Assembly (NCBI GenBank): GCA_903848645.1 | Contig: CAINGU010000009.1 | Coordinates: 1-59,568 of the forward strand | From: an uncultured cyanobacterium | GTDB taxonomy: Bacteria; Cyanobacteriota; Cyanobacteriia; Cyanobacteriales; Nostocaceae | Direction of reading: 5' to 3' | DNA: 59,568 nt | Part shown: piece by piece, positions 1 to 9,589 of the stretch | Numbering within the stretch: position 1 is the stretch's first letter | How the letters are laid out: every line of letters begins with the position of its first letter | Notes under the pieces: generated by a model | Database searches by the model: none | Seen by the model: the letters and a program-made list of their open reading frames with translations, nothing else | What the model was told of the DNA's origin: nothing | Program-made: the position numbers and the translations under genes

Positions 1-107
1 ATCTGCATTCTATTTATAGTTAATAACAAATATTCTTTATATGTCAACCCTTACAGCACTTTTAGATATTTGTTGATACATTTTGTAATATTGTTTGGTG
101 GGCGTAG

Positions 108-1253
108 CTAATAGTTTGGCATAACAAGTACCGAAGAGCCATAATTGGTACAACTTTAAAGCCAAGAACACTTGATCCATCCGATGCTTATGACATGATC
201 GGTCTGAATACAATTTATAATATAGGAGATTCTCTTTATACTTACAAATTAGGAACTACACAACTTCAACCCCGTCTAGCAACTCAGCTACCAAAAATTA
301 GCTCAGATGGTTTAACCTATGATATTCAAATTTTTAGCAATGGAGCTAATTTATTTAACGCATTTCTTACTCATGCTATAGATGTGGCTTATTTTTCTCT
401 TGAACCTGCTCAAATTGAGAGTCTAAAACAGGAGGCATTAATAGGAAAATGGCAAGTAATAACTTCTCCTGGTACGACTGTCAATTATTTGGGTCTTAAC
501 TTACGACACAAACCCTTGGACAATCCAATTGTCAGACAAGCGATCGCAATGCTCATTGATAGAAAATTACTAAATCAGCGAGTTCTCAAAAATCAAGCTG
601 AACCTCTATATAGCCTAGTACCAAATGTTTTTGATGTTTACAAATCCGTGTTTAAAACTCATTATGGTGATGGCAATATAGAGAAAGCAAAACACTTATT
701 AAAGCAAGCTGGTTACTCCTCAAATAACCCACTAAAATTACAAATTTGGTATCCATCCACATCCACAACTAGAGGTTTAGTTGCTCAAACTTTAAAAGCA
801 TTTGTTGATCAAAATCTGGGGGGAGTGATGCAATTAGAGGTTAATACTATAGAATCTACCAGTTATCTCAAAAATATTGGCAAAGGACTATATCAGATGT
901 TTTTACTCGAATGGTATCCAGACTTTTTAGATCCTGACAACTATATTCAACCATTTGTCGAATGTTCTGAAGGAAGCTTAGAAAAAGGATGTAAGGAGGG
1001 AGGTAGTCAAACATTGGGTTCTTTTTACTACAAAGAGCGCGTTAACCAACTAATTGATCAAGAGCGAAAGACACAAAACCCTAAAGTCCGAGCAGCTATT
1101 TTTGCAGAGATTCAAGAAATAATAGCGGAGGATATTCCTTACATACCTCTTTGGCAAAGTAAAAATTATATTTTTGCTCACCAAAGTTTAATTGATGTAA
1201 ATATTGAACCTAACTATTCTCTACCTTTTTGGAAAATTCAAAAGTCACATTGA
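108..1253 (+). pseudogene. ABC peptide-transporter substrate-binding protein (SBP family 5), 5'-truncated and internally deleted
   Basis: The reading frame resembles cyanobacterial family-5 solute-binding proteins that deliver peptides to an ABC importer. Homology-like sequence (GTTLKPRTLDPSDAYD) begins upstream of the first ATG at 195, in a frame open only from 108 and with no usable start or signal peptide. The usual length is above 500 residues; here about 350 remain. Near nt 321 the N-lobe motif GLTY runs directly into DIQIFSN, which in full-length relatives lies far downstream, so roughly 150 codons of the central lobe appear lost in frame. The C-terminal lobe (DRKLLNQRVL, DVYKSVF, YGDGNIEKAKHLL) is well kept. 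It is probably a relic, although the ORF from 195 could still be translated. Family call is fairly sure; the deletion size is from memory of the family. Confidence 0.7.
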
Positions 1254-1308
1254 TTTTTTATCTTCATAAAGGTACAATTATTATTAAGTAAATTTAATAA
1301 AAACAAAC

Positions 1309-2403
1309 ATGATTGGGGTAGCAGTTGTTGGCACAGGATTTGGTCAAAAAGTCCACATTCCTGCATTTCAAGCACATCATAATACTAAGATTGTCGCTGT
1401 TTATCATCGAGATATTCATAAAGCAAAAACCATTGCGGAAACTCATAATATTCCCTATGCTGGCGATAATTTAGCAGAAATTCTGGCTTTACCCACAGTT
1501 GAAGCTGTTAGTATTTCCACACCGCCATTTTTACACTATGAAATGGCTAAACAGGTTTTGCAAGCTGGTAAACATCTCTTATTAGAAAAACCCATAACTT
1601 TAAATGCCAATGAAGCTAAAGAATTATATCAGTTAGCCAAAAATCAAGATGTAATTGCAACTGTAGATTTTGAATTTCGGTTTGTTCCAGAATGGCAATT
1701 TTTCGCTCAACTTCTTGCTGACAATTATGTGGGGAATATCCGATTAATTAAAATTGATTGGTTGGGTTCTTCTCGCGCTGATACTTCTCGTCCTTGGAAT
1801 TGGTATTCTAGTAAAGAAAAGGGTGGTGGTGCATTAGGTTCTTTAGGTTCTCATGCTTTTGATTATATTAATTGGTTATTTGGTTCAGTTCACAAATTAA
1901 ACGCCCATTTAACTACTGCTATTTCTGAAAGAGTTAACCCAGCAACTGGAGAATTACAAGCAGTTGATACTGATGATACTTGTTTATTATCTCTAGAATT
2001 GGTAAATGGTACACCTTGTCAAGTTTCTATTAGTGCAGTTGTTCATGCAGAAAGAACTCATTGGATAGAAGTTTATGGTGATAAGGGAACTTTGGTTTTA
2101 GGTAGCAAGAATCAAAAAGACTATATTCATGGTTTTCAGGTTTGGGGTTCTCAATCTGGTGAACCTTTAAAGGAAATAGAAGTTCCGCAACAATTTCTCT
2201 TTCCTCAACATTATGATGATGGGCGGATTTGTGCTTTTCTTCGTGTTGTTGATGAATGGGTAAAAGGAATTACTAATCATCAAGAAATTACACCTTCTTT
2301 AAAAGAAGGAGTTTATTCGCAATTGTTAATGGATTTATGCCATGAATCTCATGAAACAGGAAGTTGGGTAAATGTGCCAAGTTTGGGAGAATTTTTAGAT
2401 TAA
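1309..2403 (+). CDS. Gfo/Idh/MocA-family NAD(P)-dependent oxidoreductase
   Basis: A 364-residue dehydrogenase of the glucose-fructose oxidoreductase/inositol dehydrogenase family, which oxidises or reduces sugars and polyols (substrate unknown here). The N-terminal Rossmann fold has the dinucleotide motif VVGTGFGQ (residues 6-13), and the family signature EKP is at residues 93-95 (LLLEKPITLN). The C-terminal alpha/beta domain follows, with GGGALGSLGSHAFDYINW around residue 180 giving the expected His. Length is normal. ATG at 1309 follows an AT-rich leader. The gene converges on the TOPRIM gene and their 3' ends overlap by 4 bases, so there is no room for a separate terminator. No pathway partner is adjacent. 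Confidence 0.9.
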   Translation: MIGVAVVGTGFGQKVHIPAFQAHHNTKIVAVYHRDIHKAKTIAETHNIPYAGDNLAEILALPTVEAVSISTPPFLHYEMAKQVLQAGKHLLLEKPITLNANEAKELYQLAKNQDVIATVDFEFRFVPEWQFFAQLLADNYVGNIRLIKIDWLGSSRADTSRPWNWYSSKEKGGGALGSLGSHAFDYINWLFGSVHKLNAHLTTAISERVNPATGELQAVDTDDTCLLSLELVNGTPCQVSISAVVHAERTHWIEVYGDKGTLVLGSKNQKDYIHGFQVWGSQSGEPLKEIEVPQQFLFPQHYDDGRICAFLRVVDEWVKGITNHQEITPSLKEGVYSQLLMDLCHESHETGSWVNVPSLGEFLD

Positions 2404-3143
2404 TCAAGTGATGATGACTGATAATTATTACAGAAATTATGTAGATAATTATAAAGTTCACGAAATAAAGGACATCTTTTTTGTAAATTTTCTGGGACTA
2501 TTTTTAGTAATAGCAAAGGGGTATGTAATCCTTTAGAAAATCTTTTTGATTGGATATCAAAGTTTAGTTCTAGTGAAATGCTACTATCAACTATTAGCTG
2601 AGATAATTTATCTTGACAACAATCTCTATCTTGATCATATTTACTAAAAGATTCAGGATCATCAAACGGGATATTTTTCTGGGTGCTTAACCACCAACGC
2701 ATTTTTTCATGTCTACCGCGAAAATCTGGATGTTTAGCAATAGTATTATCCCAATCTCCAATAATCCATGATTCAATTTCTGGAGCAGCAAAAGCGATAT
2801 ACTTAGGAATATCATTACATTCAGTTATTTTAGATATTGCTGATATAAACTTCTGTCTTTGAGAATTAACATCTCGACAATCTAAATCATCAAGAACTAA
2901 AATTAAATCACATTTTTTAGCTTCAGATTGCAAAGCAATAGGTAATTCTTGGGTAATTTGTTCAATTAAACTTTTACCTGTTTTACCATAACCAGTTACC
3001 TTCCCAGGTTTTGGTCCTGGTTTTATTCTTGCTGGTGTTTTCCGTTCAAATTGACAACCAGGAAAATTCTTTTCTAAAAAAGGAATTAATCCTCTAACTT
3101 CCGCTTCTCCACCACCTGCAAATACCCAAACTACCACGGCCAT
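2400..3143 (-). CDS. TOPRIM-like nuclease-type protein (DUF4276-like), partner of an ATPase
   Basis: 247 residues. The order of conserved acids matches TOPRIM/DUF4276 (RloB-like) proteins: an N-terminal GGGEAEVRGLIPFL with Glu13/Glu15, the DxD segment LILVLDDLD (Asp85-Asp88), then APEIESWIIGD (about 120-130), which is the DUF4276 hallmark. TOPRIM folds use such acids to bind Mg2+ for nucleic-acid cleavage. It is the second gene of a two-gene operon: its start overlaps the end of the upstream AAA ATPase by 13 bases, implying coupled translation. Such ATPase-TOPRIM pairs (OLD, AbiL and PARIS types) are phage-defence systems, so a defence role is inferred. No toxin activity can be read from sequence alone. 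Confidence 0.75.
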   Translation of the reverse strand: MAVVVWVFAGGGEAEVRGLIPFLEKNFPGCQFERKTPARIKPGPKPGKVTGYGKTGKSLIEQITQELPIALQSEAKKCDLILVLDDLDCRDVNSQRQKFISAISKITECNDIPKYIAFAAPEIESWIIGDWDNTIAKHPDFRGRHEKMRWWLSTQKNIPFDDPESFSKYDQDRDCCQDKLSQLIVDSSISLELNFDIQSKRFSKGLHTPLLLLKIVPENLQKRCPLFRELYNYLHNFCNNYQSSSLD

Positions 3144-4441
3144 CCTCCCACAGTAGGATCTCCTACACGGTATAAATCACCTAATTGCCATCCTTCTTCT
3201 AGTTTTTGATCTAAAATTTCATGAGAGAGTGTTTTCATAGAAAAATGCGTTTTATCTTGAGAATAAAAACAATAAACATTTTCTAAGCAATCTGTAAAAT
3301 GATCTAAAAGATCAGGACTATGAGTAGTGATAATAATTTGAGTTTTTCTCGCAGCTTGTTTTATCCATTCTGCTAAAATTGGCATCCAAGATATGTGCAA
3401 ACCTAATTCTGGTTCATCAATAACTAATAAGGAAGGTAAAACAGGAGAATGTAATATAGTCGCCCAGCATAACATTCTTACCGTTCCATCTGACATTTCT
3501 GTAAGATAAAATGGTTCTTTAATATCTTCAAAATGCCATTCTAATGTTAATGATAATCGCCCAGAACGAAGAGAACGCAAACGACGAGTTTTAGGTAAAA
3601 TAGACTTCATAGCATTGTTAATGCTGTCTTCAAAGTCAATATTTTCTTGGGTTAAATTTTCAAATACTAAAGGTAAATTATTTCCTGATGTTGATAAATA
3701 AATATCATTTCCTCCTATTTTTGGTTCTGAATTTCTAATTTGATGCAAATCCATGTTATTCGCATTATAAAATTGCCATTGAGAAATAAATGCAATTAAC
3801 TCTCTCCTAATTTTATAACCAGGTGTAGTTATCAGTTTATTTTGGCTATTTTCTAATAATTCTGGAAGTACATTTAAACCTAGAATGTTTGCAGGAATAT
3901 TATCTAATACTTCAAAATGTGTTCCTGATTTCTGTTCACCTTGATTATATACTGAGATCAGACCTTTACCTATTCTTTGCAGTTTTGGATCATTAAATTT
4001 ATAATAATAAAAAGGTGATGAATCTGGATTTACTAAATTATCTCCACTATATAAAGATTCTTGATGAATAGTTGATTTCTGTTTTTTCCTATCTACAAAC
4101 AAATCAAGATCGAGAACTGAATTTTTCGGTTGACTCGTATCTTGTAATTGTTCTGAAAAACCATACTGAAATTTAATGACCGCAGGACTAGCAACACTAT
4201 TATCTAATATTCTATCATTGCCAATTTTACTAATTGCCTCTTCAAAACTAGTAATACCACGACTTTCATCAGAAACATTAGTTAAACAATCCTTTAAAAA
4301 TTTTAATGTACTGATAAAATTACTTTTTCCAGAACCATTTGCCCCTATAAAAATGTTGAGATTTTTTAACTCTACGGCTGGAGATAACGAGAGATTTTTA
4401 TAGTTTTGGGTAAAAATAAATTTAAGAATTGGTTGATCCAT
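3131..4441 (-). CDS. AAA family (AAA_21, ABC/SMC-like) ATPase of a putative defence pair
   Basis: 436 residues with an SMC/ABC-type ATPase fold. Walker A is GANGSGKS (33-40), the signature-like LTEMSDGTVRML lies in the second half, Walker B is LLVIDEPELGLH (338-349) and the H-loop is TTHSPDLL (about 372-379). The long insert between Walker A and the signature replaces a coiled coil, typical of AAA_21/AAA_15 ATPases found beside TOPRIM or HNH effectors. It is the first gene of the pair and overlaps the TOPRIM gene. In OLD-, AbiL- and PARIS-like systems such ATPases sense phage and control the nuclease; here that role is inferred from family and layout. Confidence 0.85.
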   Translation of the reverse strand: MDQPILKFIFTQNYKNLSLSPAVELKNLNIFIGANGSGKSNFISTLKFLKDCLTNVSDESRGITSFEEAISKIGNDRILDNSVASPAVIKFQYGFSEQLQDTSQPKNSVLDLDLFVDRKKQKSTIHQESLYSGDNLVNPDSSPFYYYKFNDPKLQRIGKGLISVYNQGEQKSGTHFEVLDNIPANILGLNVLPELLENSQNKLITTPGYKIRRELIAFISQWQFYNANNMDLHQIRNSEPKIGGNDIYLSTSGNNLPLVFENLTQENIDFEDSINNAMKSILPKTRRLRSLRSGRLSLTLEWHFEDIKEPFYLTEMSDGTVRMLCWATILHSPVLPSLLVIDEPELGLHISWMPILAEWIKQAARKTQIIITTHSPDLLDHFTDCLENVYCFYSQDKTHFSMKTLSHEILDQKLEEGWQLGDLYRVGDPTVGGWPW

Positions 4442-4587
4442 ATTTTTTCATTAACACTATAGAAAGATCTTTTTAACCAAGAAAATTATACAATATATTT
4501 TCTGGAATTTACAATAAAAATATATTAGTACAGCACTTTACTGAACAATCGGATACAATAAAAATAAATCAACCAAAGGTAGCGTTT

Positions 4588-5388
4588 ATGGCAAACCTAC
4601 TCAGTGAAACCAAATCACAGACTGGACTGGTCATCTCCTGGGAAGCCTTACCCGATGATTTTCAGTTAGAGGATGAACCAGTGGAAAATACAGGACAGCC
4701 ACTATTAGCGGGGGCTTTGCGGGAAAGTTTAGAAATCAGTGGATTTATTCAACCACAGATGTTAATTGCTGCTAATTTTGGGTTGTGTGCCACATTAAAT
4801 GAGCAATTTGTGGCTAAAGCACCTGATTGGGTATATGTTCCTTCTGTGAAAGAGATATTACCAGAACGGAAAAGCTATACACCCAATTTGGAAGGGGATG
4901 TACCGGCTGTAGTCATGGAGTTTTTATCAGATAAAGATGGGGGAGAATATTCAGTTAAGCGTACCTATCCGCCGGGAAAATGGTTTTTTTACGAACAAAT
5001 TTTACAAGTTGCCATTTACATCATTTTTGAGCCAGATGGCGGTTTATTAGAATATTATCAACTGGAAAATGGACGTTATGAATTAAAACAACCAGATGAG
5101 AATGGTCATCATTGGATTGAGGCAATGGGACTATTTTTAGGAACTTGGCGGGGGGCAAAAGAAGGACGGACTGGCTATTGGTTAAGATGGTGGGATAATA
5201 CAGGTAATTTGTTACCTTGGGCTGTGGAATTGATTGAACAGGAACGCCAACGTGCGGAACAGGAATGCCAACGCGCAGAACAGGAACATAACCGTGCAGA
5301 ACAGGAACGCCAGGAAAAAGAACGGCTAATAGCTTATTTGCAATCGCAAGGGATTGATCCCAATAATTTGCCTAAAAATGCTGGGTAA
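4588..5388 (+). CDS. Uma2-family putative endonuclease (DUF820) with C-terminal coiled coil
   Basis: 266 residues, of the PD-(D/E)XK-like Uma2 family that is greatly expanded in filamentous cyanobacteria; its biological role is unknown. The core has the family's hydrophobic strands and acids (PDWVYVPSVKE, AVVMEFLSDKDGGEY, VAIYIIFEPDGG). The tail carries a repeated ERQRAEQE heptad (about residues 215-245), predicted to form a charged coiled coil, a common add-on in this family. It is read divergently from the ATPase/TOPRIM cassette, 146 bases away. A link to defence is possible but not shown. Confidence 0.85.
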   Translation: MANLLSETKSQTGLVISWEALPDDFQLEDEPVENTGQPLLAGALRESLEISGFIQPQMLIAANFGLCATLNEQFVAKAPDWVYVPSVKEILPERKSYTPNLEGDVPAVVMEFLSDKDGGEYSVKRTYPPGKWFFYEQILQVAIYIIFEPDGGLLEYYQLENGRYELKQPDENGHHWIEAMGLFLGTWRGAKEGRTGYWLRWWDNTGNLLPWAVELIEQERQRAEQECQRAEQEHNRAEQERQEKERLIAYLQSQGIDPNNLPKNAG

Positions 5389-5409
5389 ATAAAATCATAA
5401 TAAGTCAGG

Positions 5410-5460
5410 AGTCAGAGGGAAGAAAGAAGGAAGAAGAAAATTTCTCTCTCTGACTTTTTT
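5410..5460. terminator. Bidirectional hairpin terminator between convergent genes
   Basis: Arms starting GTCAGAGGGAAG (5411) and ending CTCTCTGAC (5454) pair imperfectly and are followed by six T residues. The element sits exactly between the ends of the Uma2 gene (+) and the nucleoside phosphorylase gene (-). Purine-rich left arm and pyrimidine-rich right arm let it act for both directions. Confidence 0.5.
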
Positions 5461-5467
5461 GATGTGA

Positions 5468-6238
5468 CTATAAATTTGTAGCTGCATGGATAGCAGTTAA
5501 AATTGCATTGTTGATAGCTAAATCCTTTTTTGATAACATAATATCTTCTGACGTAGTACGTTGAGCAACGACAGCACAAACAGCCGCAGCGGCGAAATTA
5601 TAGACACCTGCCATTTTGAATAACATTCCTGATTCCATTTCATAATTCAAAATATTTAAGCGGCGATATTCTTCGGTAATTCCGTTAAGAGATCGGATTA
5701 AATAAGGATTAGCTGAATCAGTCCGTTCTTGTCCTTCATAAAAAGTATCAACTGATGCGGTAATTCCCAAATAATGCTCAATTTTTAATTCTTGTGCTGC
5801 TTTTACTAAAGCCACTGTGAGAAAAGGATCTGCTGTGGCTGGATACTCTACAGGTGCAATATCATTAGCTGCACCTTGACGACACAAAGCCCCGTTACTA
5901 ATAACAATATTCCCAACGGATATATGAGGTTGAATTGAGCCACAAGTACCAATGCGAATAATTTTCTGAATCCCTACTTGTACTAACTCATTGACAACAA
6001 TACTCAAAGAAGGCGCACCCATACCACTGGTAGCAGATAAAATCTTTTTTCCATTGGGTAAATAGCCTAAATAGCTATGAAGTCCCCGATTTTCTGATAG
6101 TAACTGCACATTTTGTAAATGAGTTTGGGCGATAAAATTAGCCCGCTGGGGATCACCTGATAATAAGGCAATTTCGGGAAGAAATTCACCTAAATCAGCT
6201 TTACTAAAACCAATATGATATAGCATTTTATTATTCAT
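5468..6238 (-). CDS. Nucleoside phosphorylase (uridine/purine phosphorylase family)
   Basis: 256 residues of the PNP/UDP superfamily, which cleaves nucleosides with phosphate in salvage. Visible motifs: LSGDPQRA near the N-terminus (phosphate loop), TSGMGAPSLSIVVNEL (phosphate/ribose site), IRIGTCGS (about 95-101), FYEGQER (uracil-type base pocket) and NYEMESG (the Glu/Met-Glu that binds ribose). The EGQER plus YEMES pattern favours a uridine-phosphorylase-like enzyme over DeoD, but base specificity is not certain. It lies 14 bases downstream of yifB/comM on the same strand and may be co-transcribed with it. Confidence 0.85.
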   Translation of the reverse strand: MNNKMLYHIGFSKADLGEFLPEIALLSGDPQRANFIAQTHLQNVQLLSENRGLHSYLGYLPNGKKILSATSGMGAPSLSIVVNELVQVGIQKIIRIGTCGSIQPHISVGNIVISNGALCRQGAANDIAPVEYPATADPFLTVALVKAAQELKIEHYLGITASVDTFYEGQERTDSANPYLIRSLNGITEEYRRLNILNYEMESGMLFKMAGVYNFAAAAVCAVVAQRTTSEDIMLSKKDLAINNAILTAIHAATNL

Positions 6239-6252
6239 GTTTTTTTAATTGA

Positions 6253-7785
6253 TTACTGCATTCTATCAATTGTCCGATATTGAATTGCTTCGGCTACGTG
6301 CTGGGGTTTGAGGTTTTCATCTCCTGCTAAATCTGCAATAGTTCGTGCTACTTTGAGAATGCGATCGCTCGCTCTTGCTGATAACCCTAATTTCCTAATT
6401 GCTGCTTCTAATAAATTCCGACTAGCATCATCTAATTTACACCATTTTTGTAAATGACGACTTTGCATTTGAGCATTACATTGTAAATTTTCTTCTTGCT
6501 GAAACCGAATTACAGCTTTTTCTCTAGCTTTTTCTACTCGTTCCGCTACAGATTTCGACGCTTCTCCCGTTGGTTGTTGGGTAATTTCCTCTGGTTTCAA
6601 ACGATTGACTGCTACTTGCAAATCAATTCTATCCATTAATGGTCCAGACAATTTTGCCCAATATTGTTCCCGTTGTCGAGGTGAACAGGTACATCCTTGA
6701 ATTGTATCACCATAATAACCGCAAGGACAGGGATTTGTACTGGCTACTAATGTGAATTGTGCGGGAAAAGTGACAGATTGTTTAGTTCGAGAAATTGTCA
6801 CAAAACCATCTTCCAAAGGTTGACGCAAAAACTCTAAAACATCTCTTTTAAACTCTGTTAATTCATCTAGAAAAAGTACACCTCTATGAGATAATGAAAT
6901 TTCACCAGGACGAGGAAAAGTACCACCACCAACTAAAGATGGACCAGATGCAGAATGGTGGGGACTTCTAAAAGGTCTTTCTCTAACTAAAGAACCCCGA
7001 TTTTTCAATAATCCAGCCACAGAATGAATGCGTGTCACTTCCAAAGATTCAGGAAAACTTAAAGGTGGTAAAATTCCCGATAACCGCCGTGCTAACATCG
7101 TTTTTCCACTGCCTGGTGGTCCAACAAAAATCAAATTATGTCCCCCCGCAGCCGCAATTTCTAAAGCTCTGCGTGCGTGCGCTTGTCCTTTGACATCTTG
7201 TAAATCTGCTAAATTTAAAGATGTTTCCTGAGAAGTTTCTACTGCTTTATTTAACTGAACAGGTTTGTATTTTTTAGGATTATTTAATAAGTCCACCACA
7301 TCAGCAACATCTTTGCAACCATAAACCGCCAAACCTTCAACAACAGCCGCTTCTTGGGCATTATCAACGGGAACAACTAAACCCGCAATTCCCATTTTCT
7401 TTGCAGTTGCCGCAATCGGTAAAACACCAGCAACCGGACGCAAACTACCATCTAAAGAAACTTCACCTAAAAATAAAAAATCTCCTAACAAATCGGCGTT
7501 AACTTGTTCAGAAGCTGCTAAAATTCCCACACTAATTGGTAAATCAAAAGCTGGTCCTTCCTTTCGTAAATCTGCGGGAGTTAGATTAATGACAATTTTC
7601 CGCATGGGAAACGCAAAACCCGCATTTTTCAAAGTGGCTTTTACCCGTTCTTTAGATTCTTGAATAGCGGAATCTGGTAAACCTAAAATGACAATTCCCG
7701 GTAAACCCCCGGAAACATCAACTTCCACACCCACTTTTACAGCGTCAATCCCAATGATAGATGCACTCCAAACTCTAGCCAGCAT
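6253..7785 (-). CDS. comM: YifB/ComM-type Mg-chelatase-like AAA+ ATPase
   Basis: 510 residues, the standard length. The N-terminal ChlI-like/Lon-type domain (LARVWSASIIGIDA) is followed by an AAA+ module with Walker A GPPGSGKTML (about 217-226), Walker B LFLDELTEF, and the ASTNPCPCGY sensor region. The C-terminal Mg_chelatase_C domain contains SARASDRILKVARTIADLAG. In naturally transformable bacteria ComM is a helicase aiding branch migration during DNA integration. Most filamentous cyanobacteria carry one copy. comF lies close by, although on the other strand. Confidence 0.95.
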   Translation of the reverse strand: MLARVWSASIIGIDAVKVGVEVDVSGGLPGIVILGLPDSAIQESKERVKATLKNAGFAFPMRKIVINLTPADLRKEGPAFDLPISVGILAASEQVNADLLGDFLFLGEVSLDGSLRPVAGVLPIAATAKKMGIAGLVVPVDNAQEAAVVEGLAVYGCKDVADVVDLLNNPKKYKPVQLNKAVETSQETSLNLADLQDVKGQAHARRALEIAAAGGHNLIFVGPPGSGKTMLARRLSGILPPLSFPESLEVTRIHSVAGLLKNRGSLVRERPFRSPHHSASGPSLVGGGTFPRPGEISLSHRGVLFLDELTEFKRDVLEFLRQPLEDGFVTISRTKQSVTFPAQFTLVASTNPCPCGYYGDTIQGCTCSPRQREQYWAKLSGPLMDRIDLQVAVNRLKPEEITQQPTGEASKSVAERVEKAREKAVIRFQQEENLQCNAQMQSRHLQKWCKLDDASRNLLEAAIRKLGLSARASDRILKVARTIADLAGDENLKPQHVAEAIQYRTIDRMQ

Positions 7786-7960
7786 TTTTTATATATGAAT
7801 AAACATTGAGAATATCAAAGCAGATTTGTAGGTAAATTAACAATGAGTGAAATCACCGAAGAGGATTGTTAATATAATAATAGCAGCCAAAGATGCAGGT
7901 GACTTATGGTTCAAGCATTAACCAACCATCACTTAAAATCTTTAACAGATGAGTCAGTAA

Positions 7961-8317
<357 letters not shown>

Positions 8318-8400
8318 TTCAAGTATTCAGTAATGCACAGAAAGCTGATTTCTGTGCTATTTTTACGCATTAGAAAAACAAATAATTTTACAAAAGAAAA

Positions 8401-8877
8401 ATGTATTTTTACCAAGATTTTATCATTCGTAATTGGCAAGAAAAAGATCGCACTTTAGCAGCTAAAGTTATTAGTTCTGTCTTATCAGAATATGGTTTAC
8501 CTTGGCAACCAGAGGAAGCAGACAAGGATGTATTAAATATTGAAGAATATTATTTAGCAACTGGTGGAGAATTTTGGGTAATTGAACATCAAAGTCAGAT
8601 TGTCGGGACTGCTGCATATTATCCCATCAATCGCGCAGAAAAAGCTGTAGAAATTAGAAAAATGTATCTTTTACCAAAAGTGCGCGGTTTAGGATTAGGA
8701 AAATATTTATTACAACAACTGGAAACAGCAATTGCTTTGCGGGGATTTGAACAAATTTGGATTGAAACCGCCAGTATTTTAACCGAAGCTGTTAAACTTT
8801 ATGAAAGTAATGGTTATCTACCAACAACAGGGGTAGAAACTAGCAGATGTGATCTTGTTTATGTAAAATATCTATGA
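8401..8877 (+). CDS. GNAT-family N-acetyltransferase
   Basis: 158 residues with a single GNAT fold. The acetyl-CoA pyrophosphate loop is RGLGLGKYLL (motif A), preceded by the beta-bulge strand VEIRKMYLLPKV and followed by the motif-B region ALRGFEQIWIETA and the tail KLYESNGYLP. The substrate is unknown. The gene overlaps comF by ATGA, so the two are translationally coupled. Confidence 0.9.
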   Translation: MYFYQDFIIRNWQEKDRTLAAKVISSVLSEYGLPWQPEEADKDVLNIEEYYLATGGEFWVIEHQSQIVGTAAYYPINRAEKAVEIRKMYLLPKVRGLGLGKYLLQQLETAIALRGFEQIWIETASILTEAVKLYESNGYLPTTGVETSRCDLVYVKYL

Positions 8878-9539
8878 TCAAGATATTCCAAAACCTTCTT
8901 AATCTTTTTCTTAAATCCTCTTGTCCCCTGTGTCAACGTCCTACAGATAAGGAACTTTGTCCATATTGCATTAAGCAAATTCAAAGTTGTCATCAACAAA
9001 ATCCCGCTTATTTATGGAAACAACCATTACCAATATTTGTGTGGGGAAGTTATGGTGGTGCAGTCAAAAGAGCGATCGCTGCCTTAAAATATGAAAATCA
9101 ACCCCAAATTGGTTATGTTTTCGGGCAATGGTTAGGAGAATCATGGTTATTACATTCACCGCAACCACAACAACAGCTTTTAGTTATTCCTATCCCTATG
9201 CACCCAAAAAAACAAAAACAACGCGGTTTTAATCAAGCCGCATTAATAGCTGAAGGTTTTTGTAATGTTACAGGATACAAATTGAAAATCAATGGTTTAG
9301 AACGCATTAAGGAAACTGAAGCCCTATTTAGTTTATCCCCAGCCCAAAGACAAGAAAATTTAGCAGATGCTTTTATTCTTGGTAAAGATTTGCGTCGTCC
9401 TCCCCATATACCTATATTATTAGTGGATGATATTTACACTACTGGTGCTACTGTCAAAGCTGCTGTCAAGACCTTTGAACAACATCAAATTAAAGTCTGG
9501 GGTGTAGCTGCTGTTGCCACGACAAATAAACAAAAATAA
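8874..9539 (+). CDS. comF: ComF-family amidophosphoribosyltransferase-like protein
   Basis: 221 residues. The N-terminal zinc-knuckle CPLCQRPTDKELCPYC (about 17-32) is followed by a type I phosphoribosyltransferase domain: RGFNQAALIAEG and the PRPP-binding loop ILLVDDIYTTGAT (about 179-191). ComF proteins are required for natural transformation in several bacteria, where they handle incoming single-stranded DNA. It begins inside the GNAT stop (ATGA overlap), so the pair forms an operon. Length and motifs are complete. Confidence 0.92.
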   Translation: MIKIFQNLLNLFLKSSCPLCQRPTDKELCPYCIKQIQSCHQQNPAYLWKQPLPIFVWGSYGGAVKRAIAALKYENQPQIGYVFGQWLGESWLLHSPQPQQQLLVIPIPMHPKKQKQRGFNQAALIAEGFCNVTGYKLKINGLERIKETEALFSLSPAQRQENLADAFILGKDLRRPPHIPILLVDDIYTTGATVKAAVKTFEQHQIKVWGVAAVATTNKQK

Positions 9540-9589
9540 AGCTATATTAGATTAGTTACCCTGTATTAGTGGGAACACTGTTTTTATTT

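Noticed and set aside
195-1253. Intact ABC binding-protein gene
   Set aside because: Lacks signal peptide and a central lobe, and homology extends upstream of the first ATG; treated as a pseudogene.
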